Shown here: in pieces, positions 1 to 5,500 of the stretch | Layout: each line of letters starts with the position of its first letter | How positions within the stretch are numbered: position 1 is the stretch's first letter | Source: Salinicoccus sp. UBA3372 | Lineage (GTDB): Bacteria > Bacillota > Bacilli > Staphylococcales > Salinicoccaceae | Reading direction: 5' to 3' | Assembly: GCA_002360325.1 (NCBI GenBank) | Contig: DEQG01000070.1 | Span: forward strand, 1 to 5,940 | DNA length: 5,940 nucleotides | Notes under the pieces: model-generated | Database searches by the model: none | What the model was told of the DNA's origin: nothing | What the model saw: the letters and a program-made list of their open reading frames with translations, nothing else | Translations under genes and position numbers: made by a program

Positions 1-30
1 GAAACTTTCGTATTATCGGCACAATATTTA

Positions 31-59
31 TTTAGTTACATGGTGATTTATGGTACAAT
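31..59 (+). promoter_or_regulatory. Putative yidC promoter with extended -10
   Basis: TACAAT at 54-59 is preceded by TG at 51-52, giving an extended -10 of the form TGnTACAAT. The -35 position 17 bases upstream (TTTAGT, 31-36) matches the sigma-A consensus at only about half its positions. Transcription would start near 66 and leave a leader of about 29 bases before the yidC ATG. No riboswitch-like structure or open gene was seen in 1-94. The promoter is inferred from motif and position only. Confidence 0.5.
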
Positions 60-94
60 TTTAGTCATGTGAGATAAATTTTTGAGGTGAAAGA

Positions 95-967
95 ATGAAT
101 AAAAAATGGCTACTGGCTGGGATGATGGGTCTCGTGTTGTTCTTGGCGGGTTGTGACTACTCGCAGGAAGAGAACAGAGACGGTTTCTTCTTTAATACAT
201 TTGTCCAGCCGATGGATAACTTTTTACACTTTTTAGGTGACAACTTAGGTAATAACTATGGTTTGGCGATCATTGTTATCACATTGATTGTACGTCTTAT
301 TATTTTCCCATTCATGATGAATACATATAAGAACCAAATGATGATGCGTGAAAAAATGAAAATAGTTAAGCCTGAAATGGAAGCAATTCAGAAGAAGGTA
401 AAAGTGGCAACGACTCAGGAAGAGAAGATGGAAGCTCAGCAGGAAATGATGGGTCTTTACAAGAAGCATGGTATCAACCCGTTAAACATGGGCTGTCTGC
501 CGATCCTTCTGCAAATGCCGGTCATCATGGCACTTTTCTTTGCACTTAAATACCCGTCTCAGGGCGGTATCATGGAATATCCTGACTTCTTATGGATGAA
601 CCTGACTGAATCGAATATTATAATGACTATCATTGCAGGTCTTGTTTATTTGGTACAGGCATATGTTTCCATGCAGTTTGTATCAGAAGAACAGCAAAAA
701 CAGATGAAGTTGTTCATGTATATTTCACCATTGATGATTGTTTGGATTTCATTTATTTCTCCTGCAGCTCTTCCACTTTACTGGGCTGTCGGTGGTCTAT
801 TCCTGATATTCCAAACGTGGGCAGGTAATACTTTCTGGAAGAAGAAAGTCCATGAAGAAATGGCTCCGATCATCGAAGCACATGAGCGTGAGCAAGCTGA
901 AAAAGAGCGTCGTCTTAAAAACGCAAAATTAATGCCGAAGAATAAAAAGAAGCGCAAAAAAAAATAA
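95..967 (+). CDS. yidC: YidC/Oxa1-family membrane protein insertase (lipoprotein)
   Basis: This protein inserts membrane proteins, alone or with SecYEG, and acts in the cytoplasmic membrane. The 290-residue length suits the Gram-positive YidC/SpoIIIJ type, which lacks the large periplasmic domain of proteobacterial YidC. A lipoprotein signal peptide is visible: KK at 3-4, a hydrophobic stretch, and the lipobox LAGC at 17-20, so Cys20 would be the lipidated mature N-terminus. Hydrophobic segments lie near 55-75, 134-151, 174-193, 207-222 and 224-241. Arg67 sits within the first of these, where the family carries the conserved arginine of its hydrophilic groove. A charged cytoplasmic hairpin (about 80-127) precedes the Pro-rich CLPILLQMP motif (134-142). 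The tail (about 279-290) is almost all Lys/Arg/Asn, like ribosome-contacting tails of other YidC proteins. The start is fixed by GAGGTGA at 84-90, four bases before the ATG. It has its own promoter and terminator, so it is probably monocistronic. No MifM-like regulatory ORF precedes it. Confidence 0.95.
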   Translation: MNKKWLLAGMMGLVLFLAGCDYSQEENRDGFFFNTFVQPMDNFLHFLGDNLGNNYGLAIIVITLIVRLIIFPFMMNTYKNQMMMREKMKIVKPEMEAIQKKVKVATTQEEKMEAQQEMMGLYKKHGINPLNMGCLPILLQMPVIMALFFALKYPSQGGIMEYPDFLWMNLTESNIIMTIIAGLVYLVQAYVSMQFVSEEQQKQMKLFMYISPLMIVWISFISPAALPLYWAVGGLFLIFQTWAGNTFWKKKVHEEMAPIIEAHEREQAEKERRLKNAKLMPKNKKKRKKK

Positions 968-970
968 CTG

Positions 971-1020
971 AAAAGCGATTGAGCTGATATACATATCGGC
1001 CCAATCGCTTTTTTATTTTT
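971..1020. terminator. Bidirectional rho-independent terminator between yidC and cls
   Basis: An 11-bp stem pairs 971-981 (AAAAGCGATTG) with 1002-1012 (CAATCGCTTTT). It continues after one mismatch with an inner stem pairing 983-988 with 995-1000, including one G-U pair, and closes on a six-base loop. The T-rich tract to 1020 serves yidC. On the minus strand the hairpin is followed by CAGTTA and then eight T, so it can also end cls transcripts. That minus-strand T tract is the complement of the Lys codons at the end of yidC. Confidence 0.85.
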
Positions 1021-2501
1021 TATAATATTGGTGAAATCAAGTTTGCCACAGCTTCTTTCAGCTTGATCCATTTGCCTCTTGAGTCATATCTTTCTTCGGT
1101 GAGCAGAGTGCTGTTTGCAACATCCATTTCATAAATATCCCGTTGCTTTTCAGCTTCACGTTTACTGTAGATGAACGCGTTGACTTCAAAGTTCAACAGG
1201 AAACTCCGGTTATCAATATTTGTTGTACCAATGCTCACCACTTCATCATCGATCATCATAATTTTCTGATGCAGGAAGCCTTTTTCATAAATGTGGACTT
1301 CGGCACCCATTTTGACGAGTGATCCTGCATTTGAATATGTGGCCCAGTATACGAAAGGGTGATCCGGCATATTCGGAATCATCAGATGCACTTTGACACC
1401 GCCCAGTATTGCTATACGCAGTGCTTCCATGACGGATTGGTCCGGAATGAAATAAGGCGTTTGAATGTAGATGTTGTGCCTTGCATGATATATCATCTTC
1501 AAGTAGCCGTATTTAATCTGCTGCCATACTTCGTCCGGTCCGCTGGAAGCGATCTGTACATATCTGTCGCCGTCATGATAATTGGCAGGGAAGAAACGGT
1601 CGGAATATACCATGTTGTTACGTTTGGCATGAGAGTTCCAATCCAGCATGAATCTGAGCTGCAGTGACTTGACCGCATTCCCCCGGATTCTGAGGTGTGT
1701 GTCTCTCCAAGGACCAAATTTTTTACTTTTTCCGATATATTCGTCTCCAACATTGGAGCCGCCGATATAACCGATTTTTCCATCTATAACAACAATTTTT
1801 CGGTGATTCCTGTTGTTCACCCTTGGGTTGATGACTGTTAAAAAGGAAGGGAAGAATGCTTCCACTTCACCGCCATAAGATTTTATTTCTCTGAACTGTC
1901 TTAAATTCAATGCACGTGATCCCATATCATCGTATAGAATCTTAACTGAAACGCCTTCCTTTTGTTTCTTCAGCATTGCATTGTATAATTTTTTGCCGAT
2001 ACCATCAAGCCTGAAAATATAATATTGAAAATGTATATGATCCTCTGCATTTTCAATGTCTTCAAGCATCTGATCGAACTTTTCATTCATATCAGTATAA
2101 GTGGTAATGGAATTATTATTGGTTAAGAATGACTGGTTATTATACAGAAGCATATGAATCAGCTTTTTATGTTTATTGGCCAGCGGATTGACAAAGCTGA
2201 ACTGTTTGTTCTTAATGTCTTCCAACTGCTGTTGGACAAGATGTTCCAGACCGACCTTGTCCTTTTCATCAATTTTAAATATATGCTGGTTATATATTGT
2301 GCGTCCAAAAATCATGTAGATGATAAACCCGACGATTGGCAGGAAGAATAAAACCAGTACCCAGGCCCAGACACTTTGTGCACTGCGCCGTTCTAAGAAA
2401 ATAAGACCGATTGCCAGTAGTAAGTTGACTATGAACAGAATTGTGGCACCTATGGTGAAGACCATACTGAAGTCCCAATTTTCGAGCGATAACCATGTCA
2501 T
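1020..2501 (-). CDS. cls: Cardiolipin synthase (phospholipase D superfamily)
   Basis: The enzyme condenses two phosphatidylglycerol molecules into cardiolipin plus glycerol at the cytoplasmic membrane. The 493-residue protein has the standard ClsA architecture. Two N-terminal membrane segments (about 12-36 and 44-66) are followed by two phospholipase D domains, each with an HKD motif: HRKIVVID (His233, Lys235, Asp240) followed by GSN, and HQKIMMID (His411, Lys413, Asp418) followed by TTNID. TPYFIPD (348-354) and GPWRDTHLRI (263-272) are further Cls signatures. The reading frame extends seven codons upstream to an ATG at 2522, but GGAGGTG (plus-strand complement at 2508-2514) lies six bases before the ATG at 2501, so translation should begin with MTWLSLENW. 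The stop codon overlaps the tail of the terminator shared with yidC. Staphylococci carry more than one cls gene; this could be the cls2 equivalent by neighbourhood, but the paralogue cannot be settled from this window. Confidence 0.95.
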   Translation of the reverse strand: MTWLSLENWDFSMVFTIGATILFIVNLLLAIGLIFLERRSAQSVWAWVLVLFFLPIVGFIIYMIFGRTIYNQHIFKIDEKDKVGLEHLVQQQLEDIKNKQFSFVNPLANKHKKLIHMLLYNNQSFLTNNNSITTYTDMNEKFDQMLEDIENAEDHIHFQYYIFRLDGIGKKLYNAMLKKQKEGVSVKILYDDMGSRALNLRQFREIKSYGGEVEAFFPSFLTVINPRVNNRNHRKIVVIDGKIGYIGGSNVGDEYIGKSKKFGPWRDTHLRIRGNAVKSLQLRFMLDWNSHAKRNNMVYSDRFFPANYHDGDRYVQIASSGPDEVWQQIKYGYLKMIYHARHNIYIQTPYFIPDQSVMEALRIAILGGVKVHLMIPNMPDHPFVYWATYSNAGSLVKMGAEVHIYEKGFLHQKIMMIDDEVVSIGTTNIDNRSFLLNFEVNAFIYSKREAEKQRDIYEMDVANSTLLTEERYDSRGKWIKLKEAVANLISPIL

Positions 2502-2507
2502 AATTTT

Positions 2508-2514
2508 CACCTCC
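2508..2514 (-). promoter_or_regulatory. Ribosome binding site deciding the cls start
   Basis: The minus strand reads GGAGGTG, a near-perfect Shine-Dalgarno sequence, six bases before the ATG at 2501. The longer candidate start at 2522 lies upstream of this site and would put the SD inside the coding region, so the shorter start is preferred. Confidence 0.85.
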
Positions 2515-2525
2515 ATGTCCATTGT

Positions 2526-2531
2526 ATAATA
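2526..2531 (-). promoter_or_regulatory. Possible -10 element for cls
   Basis: The minus strand reads TATTAT followed by ACAATG, which could be a -10 giving a short leader of about 18 bases before the cls ATG. No convincing -35 was found 16 to 18 bases further upstream, so this is a weak call in AT-rich DNA. Confidence 0.25.
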
Positions 2532-2598
2532 TTTTTAGAAGTTTTAAAATTTCGTAATAATTAATATTGAAATCTTATGGATATTTATGTGTAAACAA

Positions 2599-2607
2599 TG
2601 GTAAAAT
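2599..2607 (+). promoter_or_regulatory. Putative extended -10 promoter for the 49-residue gene
   Basis: TGGTAAAAT has the TGnTAnAAT form of an extended -10 element and resembles the TGGTACAAT upstream of yidC. No good -35 is present at the expected spacing; TTGAAA at 2567-2572 is too far away. Transcription would start near 2613-2615, about 25 bases before the ATG. Confidence 0.4.
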
Positions 2608-2637
2608 GTTATTAACCAATGAGATAGGAGTGTCATT

Positions 2638-2787
2638 ATGCATAAAATCGACAATTCGAAAGTAAAACAAGTCGTCACGTTGCTAAATGAACTCGGGGTC
2701 AAGGTAAAGGTTTCGAGCTCAAGGTTCGATATAATGAATCGTATAGCTGCTAACGAGAAATTGAGATTGAAAGAACAAAATATTTAA
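2638..2787 (+). CDS. Small protein of unknown function, 49 residues
   Basis: I do not recognise this protein. It begins MHKIDNSKVKQ and ends LRLKEQNI. It has no hydrophobic segment, no cysteine and no signal peptide, so it should be cytoplasmic. It is basic (10 Lys/Arg against 5 Asp/Glu). The pattern suggests helix (about 6-19), a short strand VKVKV (21-25), then a Ser-rich turn and a second helix (about 29-47), which is inference from residue pattern only. It looks like a genuine gene because AGGAGTG at 2626-2632 stands five bases before the ATG, an extended -10 lies upstream, and a strong terminator begins at the stop codon. It is transcribed alone, divergent from cls and convergent with rodA. 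A nucleic-acid-binding or adaptor role would suit the charge, but nothing in the sequence shows it. Confidence 0.75.
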   Translation: MHKIDNSKVKQVVTLLNELGVKVKVSSSRFDIMNRIAANEKLRLKEQNI

Positions 2788-2824
2788 AAATGCAGTCAGC
2801 GCTCAGCCTGACTGCATTTTTTTT
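2786..2824. terminator. Bidirectional rho-independent terminator between the small gene and rodA
   Basis: TGCAGTCAG (2791-2799) pairs perfectly with CTGACTGCA (2808-2816) across an eight-base loop. The stem is extended by A2786-A2790 pairing with T2817-T2821. Eight T (2817-2824) follow on the plus strand and overlap the rodA stop codon. On the minus strand the stem is followed by five T, so the same hairpin can end rodA transcripts. Confidence 0.9.
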
Positions 2825-4004
2825 ACTTTCTCTGTTTATATTGATGGAAATATATACTCATGACGACGCCCATGGCAATCATGTTCGCCCACAGTGCACT
2901 TCCTCCGTAACTTAGAAACGGCAGCGGCAGTCCTGTAATCGGTACGAGCTGTATCGTCATTCCGATGTTCTGGAATATGTGGAATATCAATAATGATAAA
3001 AAGCCGACGATGAAATATGACGAGAATGAATCATTGACTGTCAGAGCAATTCTCACAAGGTGCAGCATGAGCATAAAAAAGATTACGATGACCAGGGTAG
3101 TCCCCAAAAATCCGAATTCTTCCCCGATGATTGTAAATATGAAGTCGGTATGACTTTCCGGAATATACACGATACCCTGTCCAAAGCCTTTGCCTTCAAT
3201 GCCGCCCGAGCCGATTGCCCGCATCGAGTTGCTCAGCTGGAAGCCGCCCTCGGAGGAATACATCTCAGGCTGCAGCCATGAGTAGATACGCTCAAACTGG
3301 TAAGGCCTGACACCGAGATAAGTCTGCAGCAGATCCGGTCTGTACAGTATGCCCAGTATCAATGCAGCACCCGTTGTGGCAGCAATTGTGAGTGTCGGCA
3401 GAATAATCCATAAACTGATGCCGGAAACGATGATCATGCCGAACAGAATCGCGATTAGAACAAGGACCGTTCCCAGGTCATTTTGCATTAAAATAAAGAA
3501 CATTGGTAGAATGGATATGAGAAACATTTTAAAAAGTAACTTCACATCTGAGCTTAAATCTGTAGAAATCTTATATTTATTATGCTGATGTATCACATAG
3601 GCCAGTGCCATTATGTACAATACCTTCATGAACTCGGAAGGCTGTATGCTGATGAAGCCGAGCTGATACCAGCTCTGGGCACCGTTTATGATGGGGGTCA
3701 GCGGAGTGGCCGGTGCGAAAAACAGGACAGCCAGACTTAAAATGCCGAGACCGTATAACACCCAGATGTAAGATTTGAAAAGCTTTACGGGTATGAAAGT
3801 GACGATGATCAATGAAATGAAACCTAATGTATAAAATAAAGTTTGTCTCACTGAGAAATCTGTATAATATTGTCCGCTGGTCATTGCAGATGAGATCGTA
3901 AATATGCTGATCAGCGCAAGGACAATCAGTAACGTTATTAAAATCCAATCAATACGAGACAAAAAATTAGAGTTCTGTCTTTTGTATCCTTGATTATTTT
4001 CCAA
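2823..4004 (-). CDS. rodA: RodA-type SEDS peptidoglycan glycosyltransferase
   Basis: SEDS proteins polymerise lipid II into glycan strands in the membrane, working with a class B penicillin-binding protein that makes the cross-links. The 393-residue protein is polytopic, with about ten hydrophobic segments after a short hydrophilic N-terminus (1-17). Family motifs are present: NGAQSWYQLG (107-116) leading to QPSEFMK (121-127); MQNDLGT (173-179); QLSNSMRAIGSGGIEGKG (256-273); and PESHTDFIF (282-290), where Asp287 aligns with the catalytic aspartate of the family (Asp297 in E. coli FtsW). GLPLPFLSYGGSA (358-370) closes the core. AIGSGG..GKG favours RodA over FtsW. The start is taken as TTG at 4004 because AGGGTGA lies five bases upstream; the ATG at 4043 overlaps the promoter -10. 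The gene diverges from murF, which helps make the precursor of its substrate. In a coccus RodA would serve peripheral wall synthesis; which paralogue this is cannot be proved from the window. Confidence 0.92.
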   Translation of the reverse strand: MENNQGYKRQNSNFLSRIDWILITLLIVLALISIFTISSAMTSGQYYTDFSVRQTLFYTLGFISLIIVTFIPVKLFKSYIWVLYGLGILSLAVLFFAPATPLTPIINGAQSWYQLGFISIQPSEFMKVLYIMALAYVIHQHNKYKISTDLSSDVKLLFKMFLISILPMFFILMQNDLGTVLVLIAILFGMIIVSGISLWIILPTLTIAATTGAALILGILYRPDLLQTYLGVRPYQFERIYSWLQPEMYSSEGGFQLSNSMRAIGSGGIEGKGFGQGIVYIPESHTDFIFTIIGEEFGFLGTTLVIVIFFMLMLHLVRIALTVNDSFSSYFIVGFLSLLIFHIFQNIGMTIQLVPITGLPLPFLSYGGSALWANMIAMGVVMSIYFHQYKQRK

Positions 4005-4009
4005 GAATA

Positions 4010-4016
4010 TCACCCT
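4010..4016 (-). promoter_or_regulatory. Ribosome binding site deciding the rodA TTG start
   Basis: The minus strand reads AGGGTGA, five bases (TATTC) before TTG at 4004. The only upstream ATG in frame, at 4043, has no Shine-Dalgarno sequence and lies within the -10 hexamer. The mature N-terminus would therefore be MENNQGYKRQ. Confidence 0.8.
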
Positions 4017-4041
4017 ATCCAAAAATAAAATCGTGATTTTC

Positions 4042-4047
4042 ATTATA
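4042..4047 (-). promoter_or_regulatory. Putative rodA promoter -10
   Basis: The minus strand has a perfect TATAAT hexamer. Transcription would start near 4035, leaving a leader of about 30 bases that contains the AGGGTGA site. The -35 region (about 4064-4070) matches consensus poorly, so the promoter may be weak or activator-dependent. Confidence 0.5.
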
Positions 4048-4055
4048 CTATATTT

Positions 4056-4061
4056 TATAAT
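4056..4061 (+). promoter_or_regulatory. Putative murF promoter -10
   Basis: TATAAT on the plus strand, with GTGATT at 4033-4038 as a partial -35 match 17 bases upstream. Transcription would start near 4068, giving a leader of about 60 bases. A second, poorer candidate is TATAAC at 4103-4108, which would give a leader of only about 14 bases. Either could serve murF and the downstream hydrolase. Confidence 0.35.
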
Positions 4062-4079
4062 CTGATATGAGTCTTAAGG

Positions 4080-4095
4080 TGTAAAAATTATTACA
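4080..4095. repeat. 16-bp inverted repeat in the rodA-murF intergenic region
   Basis: TGTAA and TTACA form perfect arms around a six-base AT centre; 14 of the 16 positions are palindromic. The site lies upstream of the rodA promoter and within the predicted murF leader, a fair place for a dimeric regulator. The arms resemble the GlnR/TnrA type (TGTNA-N7-TNACA), but the spacer is one base short. In AT-rich DNA such a repeat may arise by chance. Confidence 0.35.
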
Positions 4096-4128
4096 AATCT
4101 ATTATAACTGCGAAACGGATGGAGCAAA

Positions 4129-5493
4129 ATGATAAATATATCTATTAAAGATGTTGCAGAATACTGCAAGGGAATTTTGAACGACAAAGCAGAAGAAATT
4201 GCTGAAGAATCCATAAAAGGGGCGTCGATAGACACGAGAACAATAGGAGAGGGGAATCTGTTCATTCCATTTAAAGGTGAGAATGTGGATGGGCACCGCT
4301 TTATAAACAATGCTTTTGAAAAGGGTGCGGGCGCTGCATTGACAGAGGAACCGATTGAAAATACGGATGCAACCCTTCCTATGATTCATGTGGAAAACGG
4401 ACTTGAAGCGCTGCAGATGATTGCAGAGCGGTACTTACAGCTTGTAGATCCAAAGGTGATTGCGATCACCGGTTCAAACGGCAAGACGACGACAAAAGAT
4501 ATGGTGGAATGCCTGCTTGCAGATGACTATAAGGTCAAGAAGACAATCGGCAACTATAACAATGAAATCGGCCTGCCTCTGACCGTATTGGAATTGGACA
4601 GAGATACAGAAATATCCATACTGGAAATGGGCATGGATCAGACAGGTGATATCAACTTTTTAAGCCGCCTGGCAAAACCCGATATCGCAATCATTACAAA
4701 TATCGGTGAATCCCATATCGAAAAATTGGGTTCGAGAGAAAAGATTGCGGAAGCCAAATATGAAATTGTCGACGGGTTGAAAGATGACGGTGTACTGATC
4801 TGTTCAAAAGATTACCCATTATTAAACGACCTGACTGATGCTGAAAAGAATCCTCCGTTTGAAATGCATACGGCAGGAATTTCACCGGAAAATGATTTCA
4901 CGATTTCAAATATCAGCCAGACCGAGAGCGGAACTGAGTTTGTAATGTCGGGTTTTAAAGTGGAAATACCTCAGCTCGGCACTCATAATGCGATGAACGC
5001 GGCACTCAGTCTCCTCGCTGTAGAAGCACTCGGCAAAAACATGGAAAAGAGCAGCGGGAAATTCAAACAGCTGAAAGTATCTTCGATGCGTATGGAACAG
5101 TCGCTCCACGAGAGCGGCGCGCTGATTATCAATGATGCCTATAACGCAAGCCCTTCAAGTATGAAGAGTGCGATCAATACTGTGGGCGAGATGGACTACA
5201 GCAAAAAAATACTGGTGCTCGGTGATATTCTGGAGCTTGGTGGTTATACTGAGACACTGCACAAATCGATTGGAGAGCATATCGCATCGGTGGATCAGGA
5301 CTTTAAACTGCTGACATACGGTGATCACTCAAATCTGATCAGTGAAGAAGCGGGTGTCGAAAACAGCATGCATTTCAGTGATCTGAAAGAGTTAAGCGGT
5401 CATTTAAAGGGTATGCTGGATAATGAGACGGTTGTACTGCTGAAAGGATCGCGCGGAATGGAGATGGAGAGGGTGAACGGATATATCAGGTGA
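4129..5493 (+). CDS. murF: UDP-N-acetylmuramoyl-tripeptide--D-alanyl-D-alanine ligase
   Basis: MurF uses ATP to add D-Ala-D-Ala to the UDP-MurNAc-tripeptide, the last cytoplasmic step before lipid I formation. The 454-residue length is typical and the three Mur ligase domains are intact. The N-terminal substrate domain (about 1-105) includes SIDTRTIGEGNLFIPFKGENVDGH (33-56, quoted in two parts: SIDTRTIGEG and NLFIPFKGENVDGH). The central ATPase domain has the P-loop GSNGKTTTK (115-123), NYNNEIGLPLT (142-152), EMGMDQTGDI (166-175), NIGESHIEKLGS (191-202) and EAKYEI (208-213), with Lys210 in the place of the carbamylated lysine. The C-terminal domain has HNAMNAALS (286-294), NDAYNASP (335-342), LGDILELG (364-371) and LKGSRGMEME (438-447). 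GGAG at 4121-4124 is four bases before the ATG, rather close. No terminator separates it from the following hydrolase, and its stop codon is part of that gene's likely ribosome binding site. ddl, which often precedes murF, is absent. Confidence 0.96.
   Translation: MINISIKDVAEYCKGILNDKAEEIAEESIKGASIDTRTIGEGNLFIPFKGENVDGHRFINNAFEKGAGAALTEEPIENTDATLPMIHVENGLEALQMIAERYLQLVDPKVIAITGSNGKTTTKDMVECLLADDYKVKKTIGNYNNEIGLPLTVLELDRDTEISILEMGMDQTGDINFLSRLAKPDIAIITNIGESHIEKLGSREKIAEAKYEIVDGLKDDGVLICSKDYPLLNDLTDAEKNPPFEMHTAGISPENDFTISNISQTESGTEFVMSGFKVEIPQLGTHNAMNAALSLLAVEALGKNMEKSSGKFKQLKVSSMRMEQSLHESGALIINDAYNASPSSMKSAINTVGEMDYSKKILVLGDILELGGYTETLHKSIGEHIASVDQDFKLLTYGDHSNLISEEAGVENSMHFSDLKELSGHLKGMLDNETVVLLKGSRGMEMERVNGYIR
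5488..5493 (+). promoter_or_regulatory. Likely ribosome binding site of the hydrolase, overlapping the murF stop
   Basis: AGGTGA comprises the last sense codon of murF (AGG) and its TGA stop. It lies seven bases before an ATT codon at 5501, an ideal distance for initiation and an arrangement suited to translational coupling. A second SD-like stretch, GAGGGTGA (5469-5476), is six bases before an ATA codon at 5483 in the same frame. Confidence 0.5.
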
Positions 5494-5500
5494 ACTCGGC

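Noticed and set aside
1..94. Possible end of an upstream gene or a divergent gene on the minus strand before yidC.
   Set aside because: Minus-strand ATG codons here run into stops within a few codons, and no plus-strand frame shows a coherent protein; it reads as a promoter region.
778..1071. Minus-strand ORF of 97 codons opposite the end of yidC and across the terminator.
   Set aside because: It runs through a clear hairpin terminator and is antisense to conserved yidC sequence; its composition is that of a shadow frame.
2590..2605. TGTAAA followed by GGTAAA, resembling the WalR direct-repeat site (TGTWA-type half-sites).
   Set aside because: The half-sites are 10 bases apart rather than 11 and the second is imperfect; it overlaps an AT-rich extended -10, so chance is likely.
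3580..3948. Minus-strand ORF of 122 codons inside rodA in another frame.
   Set aside because: It overlaps conserved RodA sequence in the same direction, is rich in His and Cys as out-of-frame translations often are, and has no convincing ribosome binding site.
4080..4095. TGTAA-N6-TTACA as a GlnR/TnrA operator.
   Set aside because: The known consensus needs seven bases between the arms and the neighbouring genes have no link to nitrogen control. It is kept only as an unassigned inverted repeat.
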